Source: Cepaea nemoralis (taxonomy: Eukaryota; Mollusca; Gastropoda; Stylommatophora; Helicidae). From it: a stretch of 64,000 nt of DNA. Below, one piece after another: positions 12,998 through 24,700 of this stretch. Location of the stretch: contig JACEFZ010014447.1 in assembly GCA_014155875.1 (NCBI GenBank), positions 10,001 through 74,000 on the forward strand, written 5' to 3'. The stretch's first letter is position 1. Each line of letters opens with the position of its first letter. A program made the translations under genes and the position numbers. The notes under the pieces are model-generated. The model saw only the letters and a list, made by a program, of their open reading frames with translations, was not told the origin of the DNA and did not search any database.

Positions 12998-13784
12998 ATC
13001 TTGCAGTTTTTGCAAGTTTTTTGCAATATTTATATTGTTGCAGATGTATATACAGCACTCACTTCACATCAGTCGTCCTCTATACACTAACATATTCCGC
13101 TAAATAACAAGATTTTAATACTCTGTTAACGAGGTCAAACAGCCTTGTTGAAAGCCTATTTACATTATACTATGATACTCCATAGATTTGAAGGTTCAAT
13201 ACGGGTCTTACACAACCCGCATATGTCGAAGCCTTAGAGAAAAAGGGGGGAGGGGGGGGGGGGGGGGTGAGAGGAGAGATCTCTGAAGAACAGGTCCTAA
13301 GAATGTGCTGCTGTGACGGGTCAGGGGAAAATCTCTTCACTAACATTGATGCGATCGATACATACCATTTTCAACGCTCAAACGACCCGAATGCCATCCA
13401 AAGACTTCAACAAACAATCACCAAACAATCAGCCACTTTATTTAATTTATCAACTTGTTTCCAGTGACCTCCAAATTTTACGATAGCCAATAATTCTTGA
13501 AAGAAAACAGTAACAATGGCGATATCAAAGAAAAAGATAGCACCAAAATGTGAAACTCCGTTCACTACCCCTGAGCTACAGACGCCGGAGAAAGTCTTAA
13601 ACAACCAATATATGCTGGTATTGATTGCGACGTGCTGTGAAAATGCATACAACTAACTTCTACTGTGATTGTAGGTTCAGGGTGTGGGCAGACTGGTTTT
13701 AATTCTCAGGAAATCTTCGAACTTTTCCGTTAATTGTCTCTAACTACATCGAATGGCTAGTTATGTTAAATGAGTTGCATGTCA

Positions 13785-14010
13785 ACACCGAGGTCTTGCA
13801 GTCAACCTCAGCGTTTATTCGCTGTTTGTGATTTACTGGGCAATGTTAGATCAGTAGTTTGTCATTGATTTCTGATCTTCGGGCACCTCATACCACCGAA
13901 ATCAACGCAAAGCCATTTGCTCCCACACCGCCCGCAGCTGATGTCGAACCCCCGATTCGGCATTCGGGGGTGGGGGAATGAAACTGTACCTATCACTATT
14001 GCCTAAGCCA
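13785..14010 (-). mobile_element. SINE family B copy
   Basis: Decayed reverse-oriented copy. It has the same body (AGTAGTTTGTCATTGATTTC) and the head region near 13925-13960, matching the family B consensus. Confidence 0.7.
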
Positions 14011-14519
14011 CAGCTTCTGTGGTTATGTTATGAGTGAATGCCCATTGTGTGAACCTGAAGCCACAGGGACAGCCAGTAAATCTGTTTGTTCCGATGTGGG
14101 GAAACGGGATAGCTGACATGCTAGTTTCGAAAACACCATTTGAGTTGAGTTGAGTTAAGAATCGACATCACGGCATTCGAAACATCCCCATGCGTGCTTT
14201 GTCCTCATCTTCAACAGCCAGTGAAGGTCCCAGGGAAGTTACAAGGTCCCGTCTGATCGTGTGTCCTTTTGACCTTTTCTCAGAGTACTGATTGTCGGCC
14301 TCATCCTCTGGTCACTCCGTGCCGATACATTCTCTCCAGGCAATGATGATTTATCTGTTCCTCCACGCTAATTATGCGATCCCAAACGCCTCCGACCACA
14401 TTTAACTTATTATGCACCAATACGCCACCTAACGGTGCAGATTCAGCCAATCGTTTCCTACAACGCCAGAATGTACTGTAAAAGAGATCAACCCGAGTAA
14501 CGTTGACGGCGACCAGATG

Positions 14520-14790
14520 GGATCTTTTTTTTCTTCTTTTTTCGCATATCCTTCACAGGGCATCGCAGACAACAGCAGCATTTTTCAGCTGCTGTTGATG
14601 TCTTGGCAAGTTTTACGTTCGGTAGTTTGCCATTGCTTTCTGAACGACAGACTCACATACCTCCATAAGTAACCAGTGCGACGCGATCCGCTGCCGAATC
14701 TCGCACAGCTGTGTTTCGTACGTGAGTATACGGGATTACGAACATCGTCCTTAACTTCATCGCCAGGGAGACCGGCAGAATGGATCTACT
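14520..14790 (-). mobile_element. SINE family B copy
   Basis: Reverse-oriented copy with a nearly complete body and head (conserved GGTAGTTTGCCATTGCTTTC on plus, head ending near 14780 at CAGGGAGACCGG). Preceded on plus by a T-rich run. Confidence 0.8.
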
Positions 14791-15094
14791 GAGAACAATA
14801 AATCACATCTTGGTGTAAGATGACACAACTCTTGATACTTTCGTCGAGTACAGTCGTTGCAGTGGGAATCAGTAACGCAAACAGTAATGAATTAAGCTTA
14901 AACTGGTGGTAAAGTCAGCACTTGATGGTCATTTCCACTTGTGGCTAAGTAAACTGCACGAGTTACTGTTACTAGACTAGATGGCAGTCGAGAACCTTTT
15001 AGAACAACCCTAAACACGCGTGTCAGCTTAGATTAGGGTCTCTGATGTTGACTGTTGTTTGTCCATCAAGAATGATAATAACCATTTATTTCAT

Positions 15095-15590
15095 CCAGTG
15101 GGGTTAAAAGTATGGAACCGTGAGTTCTAAGATGGCTGATAAGGCCTATTTAGGATCGAAATGTTCTTTCACAATGTGGGCAAAGAATGCTTGACGTTCC
15201 AGGATGAGGAACTCCTGCAGTGGTTTTTCTGTCCAGCCTTTTCTTTACAGCTCTTGCAGTCTTGGTTGCTTCACAAGTGACTGCAACCTTGCATAATGAT
15301 GTGTACCATGAATTTCGGTCTTTGGCAGCAGTCTCCCAAGTGTCATGATGAATACCAAAAGCTTTTAGTGAGATCTTTAGAGTGTCTTTAAAGTGTTTCC
15401 TCTAGCCGCCTTGGGAGTGTTTACCATAACGCAGCTCGCCGTAAATTAAAAAAAAAAAATAGTTTAGGGAGCCTGTGATCTGGCATGCGAGTCAAGTGGC
15501 CAGCCCAGCGAATCTGCCAGCATGTCTTAAGAAGTCCTGAGCCTGACCTCCTAAACTTGACATTAACTGCAGTTGCGCCGGAGATAGATA
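15095..15590 (-). pseudogene. non-LTR retrotransposon pol C-terminus, zinc-finger-ended LINE
   Basis: The minus strand reads RWAGHLTRMPDHRLPK, then KHSQGG, then a segment including LKAFGIHHDTWETAAKDRNSW, and finally CPHCERTFRS-stop-IGLISHLRTH. This order (WAGH.RMPD, a D.TWE..A.DR..W block and a terminal C2H2-like finger) is typical of the pol C-terminus of an abundant invertebrate LINE group. An internal poly-A run near 15450 and stops break the frame. It lies just 3' of the last recognised exon of the lectin/WxxW gene. Confidence 0.75.
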
Positions 15591-15667
15591 ATCATTACCT
15601 AAAGGTAGAAGTTTACGCACAGCTTATTTTCAATGTAAACAAAAATTGACTTGCAATGTGCACAAAT

Positions 15668-15901
15668 TTACTTACAACTGTACATAAAAATTGACTTACA
15701 ATTGACTGGGCAGAGGAATCTAACTTCCAAATTTTTACACTTTGTGCCTTTCTTCTGTTTGTCGTTGCTACATTTAATACCATCCCGATCACACGGCTTG
15801 TCATAAATAAGTCCTTGTTGATTGTTCTTGGTAATCAGGTCTTTGGTTCCTACAACTCTGCATTGTGCTGCAATAGGGACACGGCACAATCTGATCGTGC
15901 T
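15668..15901 (-). CDS. exon 8: second half of WxxW domain, probable C-terminus
   Basis: Acceptor ACTTTCTTTCAG (phase 0). It reads LCRVPIAAQCRVVGT, GLIYDKPCDRDGIKCSND and CKNLEVRFLCP, matching the IC..P..I.CR.......PCD...G..C.N.....C.D.EVRFLC core of WxxW domains. The frame stops at TAA 15668-15670. An in-frame GTAAGT just after FLCPV could be a donor to a further exon. I see no AATAAA close downstream. Confidence 0.8.
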   Translation of the reverse strand, partial: STIRLCRVPIAAQCRVVGTKDLITKNNQQGLIYDKPCDRDGIKCSNDKQKKGTKCKNLEVRFLCPVNCKSIFMYSCK

Positions 15902-18900
15902 CTGAAAGAAAGTACAAGAGAGATATGTGTATTATGCTATGGGGAAATGGCTTAGTGATCTGTCCCTAGTAAAGCATGGGGAAATGACTTAGTGATCTGT
16001 CCCTAGTAAAGCATGGGGAAATGACTTAGTGATCTGTCCCTAGTAAAGCATGGGGAAATGACTTAGTGATCTGTCCCTAGTAAAGCATGAGGAAATGACT
16101 TAGTGATCTGTCCCTAGTAAAGCATGAGGAAATGACTTAGTGATCTGTCCCTAGTAAAGCATGAGGAAATGACTTAGTGATCTGTCCCTAGTAAAGCATG
16201 GGGAAATGACTTAGTGATCTGTCCCTAGTAAAGCATGGGGAAATGACTTAGTTATCTGTCCCTAGTAAAGCATGAGGAAATGACTTAGTGATCTGTCCCT
16301 AGTAAAGCATGAGGAAATGACTTAGTGATCTGTCCCTAGTAAAGCATGAGGAAATGACTTAGTGATCTGTCCCTAGTAAAGCAGGGGGAAATGACTTAGT
16401 GATCTGTCCCTAGTAAAGCATGGGGAAATGACTTAGTGATCTGTCCCTAGTAAAGCATGAGGAAATGACTTAGTGATCTGTCCCTAGTAAAGCATGCATA
16501 TTCAGACAGAACGTCAAGTTAGTGAGCGCGATTGAACACACTGAAATATCGTCTGTGGCTATATCTAAAATTGGAAATTGGTGAAGAACATTGTGAATTT
16601 GTGGAAGAAATGTTATCAACAAAGCAATATACACAATACGAACACTAATAGGAAGATCAATAGATACACAGAAAGACTTATATTTCTCCTTTATAGACTA
16701 TACCCAGGCATTTATAAGGTAATACATGATGACTAGATGCAAATGTTGGAATATATAAATATTTATGAGGGAAATATCAAAATAATAAAGAATATTTACT
16801 AGAAACAGTAGCAGTTAGGGCAATTATGAAAAATAAAGCTACGAGTACGACACGGATGTGTTTTGTCTCTCTATAGGGAAATAATAATGAGAGATATCAA
16901 TGAGAAGCCAGGAATACTAATCGGATGTTATAATATGAATAATTTGCTGTATGCAGATGATACAGTATTGTTGGCGGAGATTGCAAAAGATCTGCAATAA
17001 TTGTTCGACACTGTAGTAAGAGAGTGTAAAATAAGGACTCCCCTTGAATATCAAGACAACAGAAACAATTGGTGATATCAAAGAAAAAGGTGGTTCCAAA
17101 ATATTAGATAACAATCTTCTTCTTCTTCGTCTTCAGCTTTCCGAGCCATTGAAGTTCTTTGCTGCAAATACAATCCGTCTCCATTCGTCTCTCTGGTTGA
17201 CCTTCTCTTGCCAGTCGTTGATTCCAAGTGCTAGTATGTCTGTATATATATTATCTCTCCACCGTCTTCTTGGTCTACCTCGGGGTCTACGGTCATTTAT
17301 TTCCTGAGTGTAAGCGGGTTTTGTTTCCCTATTATCTTCCATTCTTTCTATATGCCCCAGCCATTGTAGTCTATTAGCCTTCATGATACCAGTGATTAGC
17401 GGGGGCTTAAACAGATCATAAATGTCTTTGTTACTTCTTCTTTTCCCCTCTCCACTTTGTGTATCCCTAATGGGTCCAAAGATAACAATAGAAGGAAAAA
17501 TGTTTAACCAAGTGAATATTTTTAAATACCTAGGAGCAAGTATAACATCATATGAAAGATGCATAACAGAGATGAAAAGCAGAATATGGCGAGCAAAAAG
17601 CGGCATTTGAGAAAATTAAAAGTATCTTATGCAATAAGTTACTGTCATTGAATGTCAGAAAGAGAGTGCTAAAGTGCTATATAGAACCTGATTTGCTGAA
17701 TGGCAGCGAATTTGTTATCGTAAATGAATAATTTAGGAAGATCTTAGTAGCAACAGAGATGTGGTTTCTGAGACGAATGTTGCGAATTCCCTGGACTGCC
17801 AGAATTACTAACAACAATTGCCTGAAATAGGCTAATGTAACTAGAAAATTATATATTACAATAAGAAAGAGACAAACAACCTTTTTGGGGGGTCATATGA
17901 TGAGAATAGAGCCATTGAAGAATATCGTGACAACTCTAAAGTTCAATGGGGAAAACAGGCAGAGGCCGACCAAGAGAAATGATGCTGGATAGACTGAGAC
18001 GGTAGTAAGGAGGAATATTAACAGAGTTGATCCAGAACACCAAAGACCGAGGTTTGTGGAGAGAAAAGAACGCCAACGCCGGCTGTCAAGGCACATGATG
18101 ATAATGATGATCTATGTCAGAGGCTGCAGATTGCCAGATGCCATGCCTGTATGTATGGGTTCCAGGTGACAGTCTGGACCATCCTAAAGAACCACTGTGC
18201 TAACACATCTATTCTATTTTTATTGTTATATTTGTCCCGAAGCAGTTTGCTAGGATGGTAGGGCCATCACATGTTGTAGGTCTGAATGCATGGAGAAATA
18301 GTTGGTCATTTTCTCCATCACTTTAGCAGATGTCGAGCCCAGCCTTCGAACCTTTCGTACGACCGTGCTCACGATATTATCAACGCAGTTCGCTATCAAA
18401 TTCGCTATCGGGCCAGCTGCTAACACACATGGCATTTTCTAATTATCGTATTCCACCCAGAGGAGCGGCTGGCCGAGTTGCTAGAAAGCCGGACTCTCGT
18501 TCGGGAGACCCGGGTTCGATCCTTCGGTAAGGTGTGGGATTTTTTTTCTGTCGGGGGCAAAAAGAAAACCCTAACCTGCACAGTTCGCGGCGACTGCACT
18601 AGCCAGGCGGCCTTTATTCCTCGGGCTCAAAGACCCCTCTGCCATACACCGCAAGGTACTATATTGGCAGTAAATGACAGTTTTTTTTATGTATTCCACC
18701 GAATAAGAAAGGCCTTAGTCAAATATGACTGAGCTACCGTATGACAGTAGACGGTACTACCTGCTTCTGTGTCAACGGCTTTGGGCGGAGGAGCGCAACT
18801 GGGAGGGTACAAGTCTTACCCTATTGCGAGGAAATGCAACTAAGAGAATAAATGTCATGGTGGGACGCAGAGGTGTTTCCAAGGCACCAGGGCCAGGTTT

Positions 18901-21659
18901 TATACTGGCCAAGACCTACTAACATGTCCTAGCCGTGCGTCCTGGGCAACAGGTCCCTTCGGAGTCCTGGCTAACGTAGTAGGATCGCTGATTCTTCCGA
19001 AGTCGGAGAGTATCTGCCTGCACACCAATAAGCCAGACATGGGACAACGGATACTCTCCCAAACCTCAGTCCGGTATGACATCACACTGATGTTGGACAA
19101 CAGGATGTCTTCATCCGACATACAGGATTTCACGCTAGAGTTCACAGCCAGCGAACGCAAGCAAGTAAGCAAGAAAATGTCATGGCAGGGCACAACAGAG
19201 CCTAATCCCTGGTCGGCAACTGGTCTAGGATGAAAACTCCAATAGGAGGACAGTTAGAGCATTGCTTTGCTGATCCGGCAGTTTCTGCAGCTTGTCTTGT
19301 TCCAGACGTATTGGTGTTACCTTTTCTCTGGAATAAACATTTCAGGCCGAGAGAGGGATCATGCTGCATGGGCAACACATGGTCTCTACATGCAGCCCAG
19401 GCTTTGTGCTATGGAGAGGTATCACTCCATTTAATAAACTACTGTGTTTCAAGACGGCAAGGTGCCAGTCGATATTCCACCGAAATATAGAACGTGGAAT
19501 TTAGCAAACATTATTGTAACTGCAAGTTACTGGAGTCTTCAAAACTAGAAGTCAGATGCCGAGAGAGATCTAGAGAAAAGGCAGGAAAAATATGCTAATA
19601 TAGATCCAGGATAGATACTGTCGCTAGGAAGTTAAGTGTACGAACTTTAGATTTAGTTTAGTCACTGCATTGAAACCGTGCTACTCTAACAACTCCATTA
19701 GTCTTAAAATTGAAAGCCAATTAATAAACTCTCTGGGTTGCATTCACCCAGCAGGAATCAATACTGATGTTGATGCCACGGTATAACTATGCTATCTTCC
19801 TTGTATTCATATCGGACTGTTTACACACCATTTGGCAACACAAACTTGTGTAGCCCAAGAGCACCTTTCTAAATCGGTTCAAACCACTATTTTCGTTTCT
19901 CTCATGTTAACAAGAAGCTGTGTTTAATTTTATTTTGTGTTTTATTTAGCTTTTTATCTATGTGTTTTGTCCTGTTCTCGACAAAGGTTCGTAGAACCGA
20001 AACGTCGGTCGTGCTTTGTTGTCCTATAATACTTATTGTTTTATTTTAATACTTCAGTGATATATATTTATTGATTGTTTATGTTGTTGGATAGGTCACA
20101 CTTTGTTTTCACTTGTGTAAGATGTAGTTCTCTGTAAGGTACGTACATTGTGTCTATGTCTAGTATGTCTCTTCTTTTCGCAGGAGCTAAATATATCTAA
20201 TTGTTTGCAATTAATATTGGTAGATTTTTAACTCGAAATTTTGCCCGGGCAGCGCCTTTAGGCTACTCATTTTCGATTTCCAACTGATAAGGGATTTTAT
20301 TACGTGCGCAGCAATACACACGGGCGTCCGATCTCCCTACCCAGAGACCATGGGACATGTTGTTACTAGGAGTCCACGTGAAAAAATCACGACCCTCACC
20401 GGGGCTTGAACCCGGGACTTCCAGCACTCGAGGCGGACACCATAGCTCGGGACCACCAGCGCCCCCTTACGAACTTGAGATGTTCAAGATCAATGCACTG
20501 TGAAACTAGGTGACCGGCTTTCTTCCTTACCAGTGGTAAAAACGCAGCTGAGGAGTAGGCTCGAGAGCAAGCTTCCTATCATCAGAAGTAGCCTCCCCCT
20601 CCCCCATTTTGTGTTGCCTCTTTACGCCCTTTGCAGTCTCAGGAAGCTGGTCCGTCTAGGTGAAGACTCCCGGATGTTTTTCTCCTATCGTGCGTTCGCA
20701 CACCCACCTTCGAGACGTTTCGTACACTGCACTTATCCCACACTGACACCGCAATGTGTGTCTACCCTGAAGCCATCATGTCCTCGGGGAAGCAAACATT
20801 ATGCACCCTTTTCCATCTGCCAACGAAATAATTGCACCTTTACTGACCACCGGAAAAGCCAGCTTCTTTTCCCGGCAGCTTGCCTCCGTCTTCACCCCCC
20901 GACTCGGTGATTAGCTATGATCCAATAGACGTGGTTGTACTTATAATGCCTTCTTCGTACCCCACACACAGCTAAAGGAACCGCCCTCCTGCGTACGTCC
21001 AGCAGAAGCCAGCTCTTCCTATGGTCTAACACTATTATGGACTTGGGTTCCCGCCCTTCATTCCCACACATTCCTCTTACAATTCTGAAAAATATCGGGT
21101 ACCAGCATCATAACGTATGTTGTCTCCGAGGTTGTACTGGTCGGAATACAGACCTCTGACCCAGTAGCAATAAGCAGACGCACTAAGCACCGCACGGCTA
21201 CGGTACCGGAGAAGACATCTACTATGCAGGCCTGAAACACATGTTTCTATCAGTATTTACGTACCGACAGCTTTCCGTTGTTAAAGGCGTCACTGATTGA
21301 GCGCAGGGTCTCCTCTTCACCTTTGGCTTGATTGTTTGATGAGTCAATCCAGTCAGAAAACTGAGTACCCGGGTGGCAGTTGTCATCATCAAGATCCTCT
21401 ACTTTCTGGGGTTCTGAAAGAAAAGGATGTCGGTTACTGTTATTCATTTACTATTTTCCAAGGAATTGTATAAACAAACAACAAAACTATTCCCGTAGAA
21501 GGAGATGGTATCTGACATGTTTGCACCATTACATGTTCTAGGCCTGAGTGCACAGAGAAATAGGTGGTCAGTCTTACCTCCTCTTAGTGGACAGCAAGCG
21601 CAGGCCATGATCCCTAGTCCGATCGCACATAGGGCATTATTAGTGATTCCACACACAAA

Positions 21660-21705
<46 letters not shown>

Positions 21706-24700
21706 TAATAAATCCCGCAGCAAGAATCTGCAGTGGATATGTGTACTCCTAAGATCCTCACATTTCGTAGCCCTGAATGCACCGAGGAATCGGCTCCTGT
21801 AGTGAACGACATGTGTAGGCATGTCCGACCAAGCTAATTCTATTATCAACGTAACGGTCTGGCCACTACATTCTATGCTAGAGGTTGTTGTTTTCTTTTA
21901 CACTTTAAGCCCCAACAGGTTTCGTTGGATGACCAAGAGGGTAACTTGAATGCCTGAATGCACCGAGGAATCGGCTCCTGTAGTGAACGACATGTGTAGG
22001 CATGTCCGACCAAGCTAATTCTATTATCAACGTAACGGTCTGGCCACTACATTCTATGCTAGAGGTTGTTGTTTTCTTTTACACTTTAAGCCCCAACAGG
22101 TTTCGTTGGATGACCAAGAGGGTAACTAATCAGTATGAGAAATGACTATTTAAAAAAGATGTCTGTCCAGAAATGAATGCCTTCATTCACGATCAATTAT
22201 TTTGAAAACTGTTTGTTGCATCGTTATGAAATGTTTCCTGCCGTCTTATATTTACCCCTACCCAAAGAATATGTCTTTGATAGGTCCAAAAGCAACTTAA
22301 ATCATGGAAAGCGGCGACATTTCTTTGATGTTTTGGTGAAAAACTAGTGATTTCTCGCTAACAAACTTGTTTTACAGTAATGCCCCGTTCCACTACGTGA
22401 GGCTCTTGTCATAAGGCCTATCCCATGTACCAGGAGAAAATTAACTATTAACGCTAATGTTTCCGCGTGAAGACGCAATACATTTAATAATGTGCACTTC
22501 ATCTCTGACCCGTAAATTATATACCGCATACAAACAAACATTGAAATCTGCCGTACAATCTCCAGAACAAAAATATTTTTGTTGGGTGGACATAATGATA
22601 AGGTTATATGCTAAATCTCATCATTTTCCCTCGGTTGGTTACTGGGATATGGAATTTTATATCAGGGTAGCCAAAAGTAAACAGACTATAGTGCACGACT
22701 TTTTAAGACGCTGAATTCACAGTACAAGTGGCTATGTGGGAAGCCATATTTCTTTAGTATGTTAGACATAATGTCAACCGTAATATACACACAGTGCGAT
22801 GGCTGGATTTAAAAACGAACAGCAAATTAACATCATGGATTGCTAGGGGACGATCTAATCCCGTTTATTCATCACATGTTGTTGGGTAGGTGGGGGGGGG
22901 GGGGACTCAGTGGCCAATGCGGTCAACCGTAAGCCTCGAGCTCGTTTTCGGACTTACGAGAGCAGTTGTCTTTTGGAAATCCGTGTGAGTCAAATTTGGA
23001 GCTATGCATTCTGCTCTGAAGAAAAAAGGCTGGGTCATATGGAATAGAACACTATGCAACGAAATCGACCCTCTTGCTTTAAATCATTTCAATACTTGGG
23101 ATGCAAAATAGAAACGGATGAACACATTCAATGTCAAGGTTAGAATTAATGCATGCAGCACACTGTCCCATTTTGTGTTTCAATGGCGGCTGTCACGCAC
23201 TGCCAGCAAAGTCCCAAGAAAGCTGCCATGGGTTGTGTTCCTGGTGATGTGAAAAATGTTTAGCCTTGACATGCCTTCCATAGAAGCCGCTCGTGCGGGG
23301 ATCGCGTGGAAGAAGTTGTTACGTGATCTAAGAATGTCAGAGCACGTTCGGCCTATCTAAGAATCCATTCTCATTATGGACTTGGTGCCCAAAGATTATG
23401 GCAGCAATGGGGAATTAGGTCTGGTAATGTTTTCTCCAAAGATTTTGTCTATTGCATTGTTATGGCCTGAATTCAACCCAAAGTTCAATAGTACAATGGT
23501 AGCTTCAGCCGTTAAGACCATACACCACTCTAGCCTTTAGACACGACAAACGAATAGCAAGATGTACTCTCTACAAAAGATGTATTGATGAAATATTTGC
23601 AACAATAACTGCCACTATGTGCTGGGCCTCGAAAAGGGGATAGGAAACAGAAGAGCAAAAATTACTATACATCTTGGGACGCACAGGTGTTTCCAAGGCA
23701 CCAGGGCCAGGTTCTATACTGGCCAAGACCTACTAACACGTCCTAGTCGTGCGTCCTGGGCAACGGGTCACTTCGGGGTGCTGGCTAACGTAGTAGGATC
23801 GCTGATTCTTCCGAAGTCGGAGAGTATCTGCTTGCACTACGTACGAGGAACCACCAGTCTGCGCACCAATAAGCCAGACATGGGACAACGGATACTCACG
23901 CAAACCTCAGGTCCTTTATGACATCACACTGATGTTAGACAACAGGATGTCTCCATCCGCCATACAGGACTTCGCGCTGGAGTTCACAGCCAGCGAACGC
24001 AAGCAAGAAAGCAATTATACATCTTTCCTTTCATGTCCTGAAACCCCCCGTGGGTTTGTGATGTGACAGCACCATCACATGTTGAAGGCCTGACAGCCAG
24101 GAGGAATAAGTGGCCAATAGGTCCCTCCCTTTGGCAAGCGACGAGTCCAGGCGTCAAACCCACGTCCGACCGTGCTCGTGACATTACCAGTGCAGTTCGT
24201 TATCCACTTCGCTTGCGCCAGCCAATATACACCTTTAGCAATATATTAAATGAAAAGGTACTTACGTTGTTCGCAGACGTAATTCAGTTTGTCATCATTG
24301 TTGGTGAGTTCAGCTTTGTGGCAGCCAGTATTCATTGCAGGTGTCTTTTTGTATAGTATATCATCTGTATTTTGTTGGGTCTGTGATGTCTTTTGAGTTT
24401 GAGTGAAGCGCCTGTGGGTGGCAAAGTATACTGCTGATCGTATGCAAGTATGACTTTATCACTAAACATGATATCACTGGACAGTGTCCACCTTTTTCAA
24501 TTGACTCACTCTCCTGTAGCAACCAATGCGCTATGTGTTTGAGCGTCTGCTCTATGTACCAAACAGGGCATGATCTTCTACTTCGGGAGTAGCCATCGGT
24601 TATAGAGAACAACCCTCTGAATATGGTCTCATGCAGGGTAAGTCTACTTTATGAAATGTTGATCAGCCCGCGTGATACTATTGTTACAGATTCATTCTAA

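Noticed and set aside
15937..16495. CRISPR-like array
   Set aside because: The 37-bp units are contiguous without variable spacers in eukaryotic intronic DNA. It is a minisatellite.
18464..18540. Functional tRNA-Leu/Ser gene
   Set aside because: A and B boxes are present but the acceptor stem does not pair and a SINE body follows. A second copy at 36170 confirms an interspersed repeat.
20500..20910. 136-residue plus-strand frame as a gene
   Set aside because: No recognisable motif. It lies inside intron 7 on the opposite strand, and its length is unremarkable for GC-richer sequence.
22673..23590. Possible DNA transposon starting CAGGGTAGCCAAAAGTAAAC
   Set aside because: No matching inverted end or transposase block was found. 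The putative MAGFKNEQQINIMDC start is followed by many stops.
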